NCBI GenBank assembly: GCA_034331105.1
Contig: JAXQGB010000002.1
Coordinates: 1 to 19,640 of the forward strand
Reading direction: 5' to 3'
Length of the DNA stretch: 19,640 bases
From: Caenicola sp034331105
GTDB lineage: Bacteria; Synergistota; Synergistia; Synergistales; Synergistaceae
Every line of letters begins with the position of its first letter. Position 1 is the stretch's first letter. Both the position numbers and the translations under genes were made by a program. A model generated the notes under the pieces. It searched no databases. It saw nothing but the letters and a program-made list of their open reading frames with translations, and was not told where the DNA came from. Shown here one piece after another: positions 1 through 8,479 of the stretch.

Positions 1-759
1 TACTTTTATTCTTCTGTTATCTCTTTGGTAAATATATTTCATGATACGAGCGATTCACTGCTTAGGACTGTGCCATTGCCTGACATGGAGACAGAGGAGG
101 CACGGATGGCTTTCAGATATGACTATGAAAGGTATTTCCCTTTCACTATCAATGAGGCTGTCTTTGACCTTGCTCCCATCTCTTACCCCCTGCCCGGGGG
201 AAAGGATGAGAAAAGGTACATCGTTGCATCTGCCAGAAAATCTTTCATAGACGGAATAATGGATTCTGCCGCGAACAATGACCTTGACATACTGGCCCTC
301 GAACCGGCTCAGATCGCTCTCGAGAGGGCTATTACGCCGCCGGTCCCACTCTCTGACGCGGTCGTCTATGTCTACGCCGGCAAAAGAAGATCTGTGCTGA
401 TACTTTCCTGGAAGGGCAACGGCATATTCCACAGGTCGATCGCGGACAGTTTTGAGGAGGGACCTACTGATTTTGAAAACATTAAAAGTGAGTTTACAAC
501 GGAACATATGTTTGTCAGAGAGATCCATTCATCCCTCCTGTTCGCACTTTCACAGATCAGAGGATTTGAACCGGATACCATGGTCATCTTCGGTCCCGGT
601 TCATCGGAAGGCCTGATGCAGATATTCAAAGAAACTGTTCAGATCGAATCGGTGATCTTTTCAAATCCCTTTGACGTACACGGCATCGACTTCAGTTCTT
701 ACGACTCCGGGGCGGGCAATTGGGAAATACCTCTTGGGCTCGCATTGAGGGACCTATAA
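1..759 (+). CDS. pilM: PilM, type IV pilus inner-membrane platform ATPase-fold protein (5' end missing)
   Basis: The frame is open from the first base, so the gene starts outside the window; about 252 residues remain of a family usually near 350. PilM is an actin/FtsA-like cytoplasmic protein that binds the N-terminal tail of PilN and links the PilNOP complex to the pilus motor. The segment LLRTVPLPDM followed by an acidic/aromatic stretch and YFPF is the usual PilM pattern just after the first subdomain, and GPGSSEG near residue 190 resembles the glycine-rich nucleotide-binding loop of the second half. The first phosphate-binding motif is lost with the N-terminus. The stop overlaps the pilN start by one base (TAATG). 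The first ~16 codons fit the family poorly, so the true junction with outside sequence is uncertain. Confidence 0.8.
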   Translation, partial: YFYSSVISLVNIFHDTSDSLLRTVPLPDMETEEARMAFRYDYERYFPFTINEAVFDLAPISYPLPGGKDEKRYIVASARKSFIDGIMDSAANNDLDILALEPAQIALERAITPPVPLSDAVVYVYAGKRRSVLILSWKGNGIFHRSIADSFEEGPTDFENIKSEFTTEHMFVREIHSSLLFALSQIRGFEPDTMVIFGPGSSEGLMQIFKETVQIESVIFSNPFDVHGIDFSSYDSGAGNWEIPLGLALRDL

Positions 760-1379
760 TGGTTATAAAACTAAACCTTAAAGTCGGTGCTAAATATAAG
801 ACGGCCTCAAAGAGGGAACAGGGACTTGAGCATTACATAATATTTGCTATTGCTGCGGCCTTCCTTCTCGTCTCTGCAGCCGTCATACTTCTTGGTTCAT
901 GGAAACTCTACTCGCTCTCGGAAGACAGGAAGGCACTTGAGGCCAGAAGGGTGACTGTGACCCAAAACATCAAACTAATGGAGACGGAACTCGCCAGGCT
1001 TGACACTGAAGCTGCGGTCATTGACAACAAACTCAACTTCATGCTGGATGAGGTTCCCGCAGTCGAGGTAATGACCTCTCTTGATCCGCTTATCCCTAAG
1101 GGGATATATCTTGAATCCCTGACCCTGAACAAGGGGTATGCAGTCTATAAGGGCATAGCTCTGGAAGAGGAAGACGTGACAGTATTTGTCAACAGGCTTT
1201 CAAGGGCGCCTTCCACCCTTTCTATAGAAGTGCCTGATATCAAGCCTACCAAAATAAAGAACACGAATGTCCGCTCTTTCTCAATCAGGTGTGCGATCAA
1301 CAGCATCAAGGATATCCTCAATGTCGGAGTTGTGCCGGAGATCAATGAACTTGGAGATACCGGAGGTGCGTCGCTGTGA
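759..1379 (+). CDS. pilN: PilN, type IV pilus inner-membrane assembly protein
   Basis: A 206-residue bitopic membrane protein. The start MVIKLNLKVG resembles the PilN tail that docks into PilM (family pattern MIxINLLP). One membrane segment lies at about residues 26-47, then a charged coiled-coil region to about 85, then an alpha/beta domain. PilN forms a heterodimer with PilO in the periplasm and connects cytoplasmic PilM to PilP and the secretin. ATG 759 is preferred over an in-frame TTG at 720 because it starts at the pilM stop and gives the expected short N-terminal tail. The stop overlaps the pilO start by four bases (GTGA). Identification rests on position, topology and N-terminal motif, since PilN sequences diverge strongly. 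Confidence 0.82.
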   Translation: MVIKLNLKVGAKYKTASKREQGLEHYIIFAIAAAFLLVSAAVILLGSWKLYSLSEDRKALEARRVTVTQNIKLMETELARLDTEAAVIDNKLNFMLDEVPAVEVMTSLDPLIPKGIYLESLTLNKGYAVYKGIALEEEDVTVFVNRLSRAPSTLSIEVPDIKPTKIKNTNVRSFSIRCAINSIKDILNVGVVPEINELGDTGGASL

Positions 1380-1924
1380 TAACTTCATTTAATGAAATGC
1401 CAAGGAAACATGTTTTGATCATATTGTTTGTCATAGCTTCACTGCTCTTTCTTCAGTTCTGGATCATGAGAAACGTCAGGCTCAAAAACTCGGAGGTCAA
1501 TACGGCACAGTTTGAGGTCAATTCGCTTGAACGTGTACTGAAGACGCGTTCTGATACAGTTGCCAGATACAAATCAGCACTTAGGTTCAACAGGGACCTT
1601 CTTCCTGCTCCCGCAGCCACGGCTACAGATTTCTATGTAGCGCTCGTATCGATGCTCTCGCCTACTTCGCTTCAGGATGCGGTGATAGCAAAAACGGTAG
1701 AGAAACCCGACATGGTAACTTTCAGCGTAAAGGGCGAGGCTGACTATTTCGGACTGCTCAACACAGTTGCTTCGCTGAGGCAGACGTCACACATGATGAG
1801 GCTGTCTGAGATCACGACAGAGGGGCTGACAGACGGCGCAGTCAGATATTCTTTCCTTGTTGAAGCAGGCATAAAGGCACCTGAAACAGATAAAATCCAA
1901 ATACCCGGAGGAGGTGCGCAATGA
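1376..1924 (+). CDS. pilO: PilO-like type IV pilus inner-membrane assembly protein
   Basis: A 182-residue protein with a short cytoplasmic tail, one membrane segment at about residues 12-30, a coiled-coil-like stretch to about 65, then a compact alpha/beta domain. This is the PilO layout, and PilO is the partner of PilN in the periplasmic alignment complex. It starts at GTG 1376, inside the pilN stop, and ends in an ATGA overlap with the next gene, so translation is probably coupled. Sequence conservation in this family is low; the call depends on gene order (M-N-O-P-Q) and topology. A GspM-like type II secretion protein would look similar. Confidence 0.75.
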   Translation: MITSFNEMPRKHVLIILFVIASLLFLQFWIMRNVRLKNSEVNTAQFEVNSLERVLKTRSDTVARYKSALRFNRDLLPAPAATATDFYVALVSMLSPTSLQDAVIAKTVEKPDMVTFSVKGEADYFGLLNTVASLRQTSHMMRLSEITTEGLTDGAVRYSFLVEAGIKAPETDKIQIPGGGAQ

Positions 1925-2490
1925 AACTTTTCTCCGGTCTTGATATGCATAAGGACATGACTCCTGCCGTAAAAAGAGAAGTTGCTATTTTGGCTGCAGC
2001 CCTTTTGATATTGCTTGCCGGGACTTTTTACAGCATGAAAAATTTTATATGGCTGAACAATATATCCGAAGAAACAACCATCGGAGAACTTAAAGCTCCT
2101 GTCGCGAATCAGCCGCCTAAAAGCAATGTTGACATAGAAGGGCTTGAAGATAAATACGATGTTTATCTGAGGTCGCGCAACTTCAGCGGACAGCTTGTCA
2201 TGCTTGCCGAAGCGGTCGGCAGGTACCCTATAGCAAACGCCTCTTCGCTTTTTGCTGAAAAGGCGGTCGAAGAATACGAACTTCCTGAAATCCCTCCTGT
2301 CCTCACAATAAAGGCTCTCGTCATTCTCGATGGGGTAGGCGTAGCAGCTCTTGACATAGAGGGAGAGCGTCCTGGACAGATCGTCAGAAAGGGATATGTT
2401 TTTGGCGGCGGCAAAGGCAAAATTACGAGCATAGATGCTGGAGGAGTGAGTTGGAAATGGTCAAACACACAAAATCGTACAAATCTATAA
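1921..2490 (+). CDS. PilP/GspC-like pilus alignment protein
   Basis: A 189-residue protein with one membrane segment at about residues 20-38, a linker rich in Pro/Asn, and a C-terminal domain that ends in VRKGYVFGGGKGKITSID, which resembles the PilP/GspC beta domain (a 'G...G.I..I' pattern) that binds the secretin. It lies directly before the secretin gene, as pilP normally does. Unlike proteobacterial PilP, it has no lipobox and seems to be anchored by an N-terminal helix, as GspC is. Its ATG overlaps the pilO stop by four bases, and its 3' end overlaps the start region of pilQ. The family call is moderate; the position supports it more than the sequence. Confidence 0.65.
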   Translation: MKLFSGLDMHKDMTPAVKREVAILAAALLILLAGTFYSMKNFIWLNNISEETTIGELKAPVANQPPKSNVDIEGLEDKYDVYLRSRNFSGQLVMLAEAVGRYPIANASSLFAEKAVEEYELPEIPPVLTIKALVILDGVGVAALDIEGERPGQIVRKGYVFGGGKGKITSIDAGGVSWKWSNTQNRTNL

Positions 2491-4322
2491 TGAGAGACTT
2501 TTTTAAAAGATCGCTTTTCGTTTTCATACCGGCATTCCTTATGCTGCTGTACGCCGGCGCGGCTTTTGCTGTCACTCCTGAAGCAGAGACGGGCGAGATC
2601 ACATCCATAATCGAAGGGATCAAGGTAAGGCAGATCGGGAGCGACGAACTCCTGCTGGAGCTCAGGGGGACAGAGATGAAGATCCCTGCCCAGATAAAGG
2701 ATGCCTCTCTGGCAGCTGTCCTTCAGTGGAAAGGAATAAGGTTCCCGCGCAACACAGACAAGAAGGACTGGTGGGACGAGTATGGCTGGAGCGTTTTGAG
2801 GATGGATCCAGTCAAAAGCGAGGAATGGTTTCAGAGATTTGATCTGCCGCTTGCACAGAGGATCCAGGTCATCTCAAACGATCTTGAAGGCGTTGACATG
2901 AGGATAACGGGCGAAAAACCGCTAAGAGTATCTAAAGTTCTTGGAATGACCGGCTCAGACAACATAAAAATTTACCTAAAATCGGCAACGGACATAGTTC
3001 CTCCCGCACCTCAGCCCAAGAGGTCGATTCAGAAGGGCGATCCAATGGGGATGTATTCTCCCGTTACCCTTGAGCTCAGGGAAGTTTCTGTGAGAGAGGT
3101 CTTCAGGCTTCTGGCAGACCTGAGAAATCTTAATCTTGTGATCGATTCCTCTGTCCCAGACAACCTAATGACGTTTTCATTCAAGAAAGCAAAGTTCAGC
3201 GAAGTTTTTGCCTACATGCTGAGGATGAACGACCTGACATATGCACTGATGGGATCGACACTCGTTGTCGGCACAGCAGAGAGCATAGGCAAGACCCTTG
3301 GCAAGAACGAGGCAAGGGAGTACAAGGTCGCATACGGTGACATTACTAAGCTGCCTGCAATGATAATGGGGCTTGTTCCCCTTCCTCAGCCTCCCGTGGT
3401 CGACGAAAGGCTGAGAGCGCTCTATGTTACAGGTACACCTGAACAGCACCGTGAAGTTGAGGCAATAATGAACCGCATCGACCATCCCGGCAAGCAGGTC
3501 ATGCTTGAGGCAAGGCTCATTGAGATCAATGACGGGGCGAAGCAGGAAGTGGAAACTATGCTGAACGCTGTCTACAACGGATGGCTCTTCTCATACGGCG
3601 CAGCTGGGTTCGGAGCTGAATATACTTACGGCAACATGCTGGGCGGACTGCTCCCCAACATTAACCCGTCCGACGCAGCAGAGCAGGGAGAAATGCCAAT
3701 TCCGGGATACAGCACAGATGACGCCTACAACCCTGTAAACCTCATCGACCCGACCATGAAGATGCTCGATGCCGGGCTGAGGGCTATGGAGACAGACAAC
3801 AAGGGCAAAGTCCTGGCTAATCCTTCTGTTGTCGCTCTTGACGGTCAGAAGTCTACCATCAAGCTGACACACAATTATTTGTACCAGTCCGGAACGGATG
3901 ACAACGGCAACCCTGAATTTTCCGAACAGGAAACAGGACCGACACTTGAGATAACACCGAAGATCGGAAGGGACGGCTTTGTAACTCTGGACCTTAAGAT
4001 AGCTACCGGTGAGATCGTCCAGTTCCGCAGAAGCGGTACTTCCGAAGCTCCGGAGACTACCAACCGCGAAGTCAATACACAGATAAGGGTGAGGGACGGG
4101 GAACTCTTCGTTATCGGAGGCCTGTATCAGGAGAACAAGAGCAAAAACGTCTCCAGGATACCGATTCTCGGGTATATACCCTTAATAGGAGAACTCTTTA
4201 AGATCAAGACAGACTCGCACACTAAATCAGAGATGGCGTTTATAGTGGTGCCCCACATCCTCGATGTGCCTACCGGTCCGGCTGAAGTCTTCAGTATGCC
4301 TGTCAAAAGTCTCATTCAATAA
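2457..4322 (+). CDS. pilQ: PilQ-type secretin, outer-membrane pore of the type IV pilus
   Basis: A 621-residue exported protein. After a signal peptide (hydrophobic stretch, cleavage near AFA|VTPE) comes an unrecognised, possibly AMIN-like region (~35-190), an N0/STN domain (~203-270, VTLELREVSVREVF), an N1 secretin domain (~286-343, ending NRIDHPGKQV) and the secretin core (~347-600). Family hallmarks are LANPSVVALDGQ, TGPTLEITPKI and the signature RIPILGYIPLIGELFK. It forms the multimeric outer-membrane channel for the pilus and so implies a diderm cell. ATG 2457 is chosen because GGAGGAG lies 10 bases upstream; TTG 2451 is only 4 bases from that site. ATG 2490, within the upstream stop, would also give a good signal peptide but has no ribosome site of its own. 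Confidence 0.95.
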   Translation: MVKHTKSYKSIMRDFFKRSLFVFIPAFLMLLYAGAAFAVTPEAETGEITSIIEGIKVRQIGSDELLLELRGTEMKIPAQIKDASLAAVLQWKGIRFPRNTDKKDWWDEYGWSVLRMDPVKSEEWFQRFDLPLAQRIQVISNDLEGVDMRITGEKPLRVSKVLGMTGSDNIKIYLKSATDIVPPAPQPKRSIQKGDPMGMYSPVTLELREVSVREVFRLLADLRNLNLVIDSSVPDNLMTFSFKKAKFSEVFAYMLRMNDLTYALMGSTLVVGTAESIGKTLGKNEAREYKVAYGDITKLPAMIMGLVPLPQPPVVDERLRALYVTGTPEQHREVEAIMNRIDHPGKQVMLEARLIEINDGAKQEVETMLNAVYNGWLFSYGAAGFGAEYTYGNMLGGLLPNINPSDAAEQGEMPIPGYSTDDAYNPVNLIDPTMKMLDAGLRAMETDNKGKVLANPSVVALDGQKSTIKLTHNYLYQSGTDDNGNPEFSEQETGPTLEITPKIGRDGFVTLDLKIATGEIVQFRRSGTSEAPETTNREVNTQIRVRDGELFVIGGLYQENKSKNVSRIPILGYIPLIGELFKIKTDSHTKSEMAFIVVPHILDVPTGPAEVFSMPVKSLIQ

Positions 4323-4330
4323 AGACAGGG

Positions 4331-4351
4331 CAGTTTAGAATTTTTAGACTG
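4331..4351 (+). other. AT-rich hairpin after pilQ
   Basis: A 21-base segment folds into a nine-pair stem (two G-T pairs) with a three-base loop, just after the pilQ stop. It is not followed by a T-run, so it is a weak terminator at best; it may instead protect the mRNA end or attenuate expression into pilB. The remaining ~65 bases up to pilB are AT-rich, and no convincing -35/-10 pair is seen in them. Confidence 0.35.
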
Positions 4352-4418
4352 TCATTTATAGGCAGATTTTATATGGTATATTTATTAGTATCGAAGATAT
4401 TTGGAGGGAGTGGGTTTT

Positions 4419-6128
4419 TTGGCTAAAATGATAAGGGCAATACCTCTTGGTGAACTCCTTATTAATGCCGGTGTCGTTACGCCTGAGAACCTGCAGGTTG
4501 CCTTGAACGAACAGAAGGTTTCTCAGATGAGGCTTGGCGAGATCCTTATAAAAAACGGTTATATGACAGAAGCCCAGCTTGGAGAGGCTCTGTCAAGCCA
4601 GCTCGATGTACCTTTTGTCTCTCTTGTAAACATCAGGCCTCAGCAGCAGGCTATCTCTCTGGTATCTGAGACGATCGCGGAGCGCCTTAATGTAATGCCC
4701 CTTTCCGTTTCTTCAGACGGCAGGCTGGTAGTTGCTATGTCAGACCCGCTCAACACTTTTGCAGTCGATGCGCTTAGGATGCTTCTGAACAGGGAGATCG
4801 AGATCCAGGTCGCGACTTCTTCAGATATCAGAAAAGCAATAACAAGCTTCTACAAAATGCAGACCAGCCTCAAGGACGCAATGGCAGACATCCAGAGGCA
4901 GGAGAGTTCGCTTGGTACTGACGTGGTAACGATATCCTCGACTTCCCCGCAGGATGTTACGGACATATCCGCAGACGACGCTCCCGTAATACGCCTCGTC
5001 AACACAATACTGGAACAGGCAGTCAGGGAAAAGGCCTCCGACATCCACATTGAGCCGCTTGAAGCTGAGACCAGGGTCCGTCTTAGGATCGACGGCACTC
5101 TTTTCAAAACGACAGACATCCCCAAAAACCTTCACCCTCCGCTCATTGCGAGGATAAAGATCCTTTCGGAGATGAACATCGCAGAAAAGAGGCGCCCTCA
5201 GGACGGAAGGATCCTTATCATGGTGGCAGGACAGAAGATAGACCTCCGTGTATCCACACTTCCTTCGATATATGGGGAAAAGGCTGTTCTCAGGCTTCTT
5301 GTGCAAGACAGCCAGTATGTGGGGATAGACAAACTCGGCTTCGACGAGCAGCAGATAAATTATTTCAGGACATCAGTTGATGCGGCTCATGGCATAGTAC
5401 TTGTAACAGGGCCTACAGGAAGCGGAAAATCTACATCGCTTTATTCTCTTCTTGAAATAATAAACAAGCCTGAAACGAATATCATAACTGTTGAAGATCC
5501 CGTCGAATATACGATGAATGGGATAAACCAGGTGCAGATCAACGAAAAGATCGGATTTACATTCAGTGCGGCCCTTAGATCCATACTCAGGCAGGACCCT
5601 GATAAGCTGATGGTAGGAGAGGTCCGTGACACGGAGACCGCTCATCTTGCTGTCAGGGCAGCCCTGACAGGTCACCTTGTTTTGAGCACCCTGCACACCA
5701 ACGACGCACCAAGTTCCATTAACCGTCTTGTTGACATGGGAGTGCCGAATTTCCTTCTCGCCTCTTCCATAAGGACGATCGCGGCCCAAAGGCTCGTGAG
5801 AAAACTCTGTCCGCAATGTAAAAAGGAATTCGAGTTCAACGAGGAGGTCGCGAAACAGCTCGGTGCTCCCATAGGCACAAAAGCATTTCTGCCGGTGGGA
5901 TGTCCCGCGTGCCGATTCACCGGCTACAGCGGAAGGACCGTTATCGCAGAGGTAATGATGATAGACAAAGAGCTTAGAGAGATGATTAGCAACGCGGCTC
6001 AGACGCACGAGATAAGGGAATATGCCAGGAGCCACGGAATGACGACACTCAGGGAATCGGCTTTTAAAAAGGTAAAAGCCGGTATTACAAGCGTTGAAGA
6101 GATGCTTCTCGCAACGATGTTCGACTAA
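4419..6128 (+). CDS. pilB: PilB/GspE-type extension ATPase of the type IV pilus
   Basis: A 569-residue cytoplasmic secretion ATPase that powers pilin polymerisation. The N-terminus (PLGELLINAGVV, RLGEILIKNG) is a MshEN/T2SSE_N domain, which in some relatives binds cyclic di-GMP. The ATPase domain has Walker A GPTGSGKS (331-338), an Asp box (VEDPVEY), Walker B DKLMVGEVRD (395-404) and a His box (TGHLVLSTLHT). A zinc-binding tetracysteine (C464, C467, C495, C498) is typical of PilB/GspE and absent from PilT. Start: TTG 4419 lies 8 bases after GGAGGGAG (4403-4410); ATG 4428 is too far away and upstream TTG/GTG codons lie within the ribosome site. pilT follows after 17 bases. Confidence 0.95.
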   Translation: MAKMIRAIPLGELLINAGVVTPENLQVALNEQKVSQMRLGEILIKNGYMTEAQLGEALSSQLDVPFVSLVNIRPQQQAISLVSETIAERLNVMPLSVSSDGRLVVAMSDPLNTFAVDALRMLLNREIEIQVATSSDIRKAITSFYKMQTSLKDAMADIQRQESSLGTDVVTISSTSPQDVTDISADDAPVIRLVNTILEQAVREKASDIHIEPLEAETRVRLRIDGTLFKTTDIPKNLHPPLIARIKILSEMNIAEKRRPQDGRILIMVAGQKIDLRVSTLPSIYGEKAVLRLLVQDSQYVGIDKLGFDEQQINYFRTSVDAAHGIVLVTGPTGSGKSTSLYSLLEIINKPETNIITVEDPVEYTMNGINQVQINEKIGFTFSAALRSILRQDPDKLMVGEVRDTETAHLAVRAALTGHLVLSTLHTNDAPSSINRLVDMGVPNFLLASSIRTIAAQRLVRKLCPQCKKEFEFNEEVAKQLGAPIGTKAFLPVGCPACRFTGYSGRTVIAEVMMIDKELREMISNAAQTHEIREYARSHGMTTLRESAFKKVKAGITSVEEMLLATMFD

Positions 6129-6145
6129 AGACGGGATGTGAGACC

Positions 6146-7219
6146 ATGTTCCCACTGCAGGAAATACTTCTTGACGGAATAAAGAACGCTGCAAGCGACA
6201 TACATATCAGCGTTGGATCATTTCCTATCTTCCGTCTTAACGGCAGCCTCGTTAAACGAGATTATGTAATGCCTATTTCTTCTACTGATATGGAGGACAT
6301 CATGCAGATGATGCTCTCTACGGAGGAGATATCACGGTTTTCTCAGGAAAAGGAATATGACTTCAGCTTTGAATTAAATTACGGATCGGGAGAACAGCAG
6401 AGGTTCAGGGCAAACTATTCATACAGCAGGGGGCGTCCGGCCCTTTCCCTGAGGATAATTTCACAAAACATAAGGACTATAGAACAGCTTTGTCTGCCGG
6501 AACAGATCAGAGAAGTGGCGAAGCGCTTTAATGGGCTCTTCCTTGTGACCGGACCCACAGGCTCGGGAAAATCCACGACACAGGCAGCTATAGTACACGA
6601 GATCAACATGTCCAGACAGGTCCATATAGTTACTGTTGAAGACCCGATCGAGTATGTATTCATTTCAGAAAGATCACTGATACACCAGAGAGAGATAGGC
6701 TTTGACACAAAGACTTTTGCTGAAGCTCTGCGGCGGGCAATGAGGCAGGACCCCGACGTTATCATGATCGGTGAAATGCGGGACCTGGAGACGATAACCG
6801 CGGCTGTGACCGCCGCTGAGACCGGACACCTTGTTCTGGCGACGCTTCATACTCCTGATGCGCCGCAGAGCATAGACAGGATAGTCGATGTTTATCCACC
6901 CCATCAGCAGCAGCAGATACGCATACAGCTCGCCTCAATACTTATCGGTGTTTTGTCGCAGCAGCTTATCCCAATGTCGATGATAGAAAACAGGATCGTT
7001 GCGTCTGAATTTATGCTTGCAAACAATGCCGTACGAAACCACATCAGAGAAGGCAAGACTGCCCAGATCAAGAGCACTATCCAAACGGGCTCAGGTTTTG
7101 GCATGCATTCGATGGATCAGGATCTTGCCAGGCTGGTCAAAGAGGGACAAATAAGCAGGAAAACAGCAGTCTCATACTCATATGACCTCAAGGATCTGGA
7201 AAGATTTTTGGGAGAATGA
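6146..7219 (+). CDS. pilT: PilT-type retraction ATPase of the type IV pilus
   Basis: A 357-residue hexameric ATPase that depolymerises the pilus for twitching. The N-terminal PAS-like domain carries ASDIHISVG; the RecA-like domain has Walker A GPTGSGKST (136-144), Asp box VEDPIEYV, Walker B DVIMIGEMRD (204-213) and His box TGHLVLATLHT. The PilT-specific motif AIRNLIRE is present as AVRNHIRE (295-302), followed by a typical IQTG...MDQDL region. There is no tetracysteine, which separates it from PilB. The stop overlaps the first pseudopilin start (ATGA), which implies coupling of the retraction motor with minor pilins. Presence of pilT argues for a dynamic pilus rather than a pure type II secretion system. 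Confidence 0.95.
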   Translation: MFPLQEILLDGIKNAASDIHISVGSFPIFRLNGSLVKRDYVMPISSTDMEDIMQMMLSTEEISRFSQEKEYDFSFELNYGSGEQQRFRANYSYSRGRPALSLRIISQNIRTIEQLCLPEQIREVAKRFNGLFLVTGPTGSGKSTTQAAIVHEINMSRQVHIVTVEDPIEYVFISERSLIHQREIGFDTKTFAEALRRAMRQDPDVIMIGEMRDLETITAAVTAAETGHLVLATLHTPDAPQSIDRIVDVYPPHQQQQIRIQLASILIGVLSQQLIPMSMIENRIVASEFMLANNAVRNHIREGKTAQIKSTIQTGSGFGMHSMDQDLARLVKEGQISRKTAVSYSYDLKDLERFLGE

Positions 7220-7548
7220 GAAGAAAAGGGTCTTTTTTAGCCGAAATAATAGCTTTGAGCTTTATAGCTCTGATATCTATAACTGTAGTAGTTTCCACCC
7301 TCTCCAGCAGTATAGCTATAGTACAGAGAGCAAAAGAAAAACTATACCTCGAAAAGGCCCGGAGTGAAGTCTTAGCAGGACTTTATTCCGGTTCTTTTTC
7401 TTATGCTGCTTCAAATTTTTCAGGGGGATGCTCAGTCAAAGAAGAAAATGATCTTAATAATTTTTTAAAGATCAGCATCAATCTCAGTGATTTCAGTGAA
7501 GGAAGGGAGATATTTGTCCATTGGCCGTCAGGGGTCAGGGAGTTCTAA
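7216..7548 (+). CDS. Small pseudopilin with type III signal (atypical +1 Ser)
   Basis: A 110-residue prepilin-like protein. A short basic leader (MRRKG) is followed by SFLAEIIALSFIALIS, a hydrophobic helix. If prepilin peptidase cuts after Gly5, the mature residue +1 is Ser and Glu falls at +5, the position needed for pilus assembly, so the class is supported although Phe/Met at +1 is usual. The rest is a short soluble domain with no recognisable fold. It starts within the pilT stop codon region (ATGA) and overlaps the next pseudopilin gene by about 35 bases. It probably acts as a minor pilin (PilV/GspI/GspH-like). The exact subtype cannot be assigned by eye. Confidence 0.7.
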   Translation: MRRKGSFLAEIIALSFIALISITVVVSTLSSSIAIVQRAKEKLYLEKARSEVLAGLYSGSFSYAASNFSGGCSVKEENDLNNFLKISINLSDFSEGREIFVHWPSGVREF

Positions 7549-8479
7549 AGGCTTTATACTGACTGAATTAATTATCAGCCTTGCTATTTTTCTTATTATC
7601 ACAGCTGCTATTTTAAACTCGCTGACCCTCTCCACACAAAAAATCGCCTCTTTTATGGATCACCGCAAGGCAATGATCAGGACAGCCCAAGCTGTTGCCC
7701 TGCTTAAGATGCCTGTCTTTTACTGTGGTTTTGGAATGCCTTCCGATGCTTCGGAGTATAAAAAGGCATTTGGCAGCCAAAAATTTGATCCATTCAGGTG
7801 GGAGGGGCCGATAAAAGCTTACACAGGACCAAGCAGCCTTGTTAACAGCGAGCTTAGGGTCGCTTTCGCCGCTCCCGGAATATCCAGGCTTTCAAAGATC
7901 ACTTTATCAGAGACAGAGGAAGGGACTCTATATCTTGATAAAGAGCCTGAAAAAAACGACATAGGCGACAGTTTTTCAGGAAACAGCTTCGACACCAGGA
8001 ACTGGGTCTTTTTTGCGAACACTCTTCCGCCCGGGCTTCCTTTTTGTATAACAGGGGCATATGGAAAGATCATGACCGTTAAAAACAACCTCTGCCCGTC
8101 GTTTAGTATTTTGGAGAGCGACAGGATGTACCATTTCAGGGCGATGAAGATATATTGCCTGAAAGAGACTCTTTATACAAAGGATTTTCGTTCTCCCGGA
8201 GATCAGCCGAGAGTATCCGGAATCATGGACATGCGATTTGACGTAGATGATGAAAAGAAAACACTTACTGTGTATGTGCTTGCCAGGGGAGACAATGAAT
8301 ATAAAGAAAAGAGGCCGATAATCGATGCTTACCTGTGGCCTGAAAATTATATTGCCCCCTGGGAGGGAAGTTTGTCAAAATATCAGCTTTATGCTTCAAA
8401 AACAGTTTGGAGGCTGCCAAATTGCACTCGACAAAACTTTATAGATCTGGAAAACGCAAACATAAGGGAGCAATTCTAG
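7514..8479 (+). CDS. Minor pseudopilin, PilW/GspJ-like
   Basis: A 321-residue protein with a classic prepilin signal: a short basic leader, SSKG|FILTELIISLAIF, Glu at +5 and a hydrophobic helix, then a ~290-residue soluble domain. Size and position resemble PilW/GspJ-type minor pilins, which with the neighbouring small proteins form the tip complex that starts pilus assembly. TTG 7514 is chosen because GGAAGG ends 7 bases upstream and the resulting leader is short; GTG codons at 7487 and 7496 would lengthen the leader. It overlaps the genes on both sides. The soluble domain contains several Cys residues (FYCGFG, LPFCIT, NLCPSF, KIYCLK, PNCTRQ) that could pair as disulfides; that is inference. 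Confidence 0.72.
   Translation: MSIGRQGSGSSKGFILTELIISLAIFLIITAAILNSLTLSTQKIASFMDHRKAMIRTAQAVALLKMPVFYCGFGMPSDASEYKKAFGSQKFDPFRWEGPIKAYTGPSSLVNSELRVAFAAPGISRLSKITLSETEEGTLYLDKEPEKNDIGDSFSGNSFDTRNWVFFANTLPPGLPFCITGAYGKIMTVKNNLCPSFSILESDRMYHFRAMKIYCLKETLYTKDFRSPGDQPRVSGIMDMRFDVDDEKKTLTVYVLARGDNEYKEKRPIIDAYLWPENYIAPWEGSLSKYQLYASKTVWRLPNCTRQNFIDLENANIREQF

Noticed and set aside
5373..6194. 273-codon open frame on the minus strand
   Set aside because: It is fully antisense to pilB, which has complete family motifs; the frame has no recognisable motifs or ribosome site and follows from codon bias of the + strand gene.
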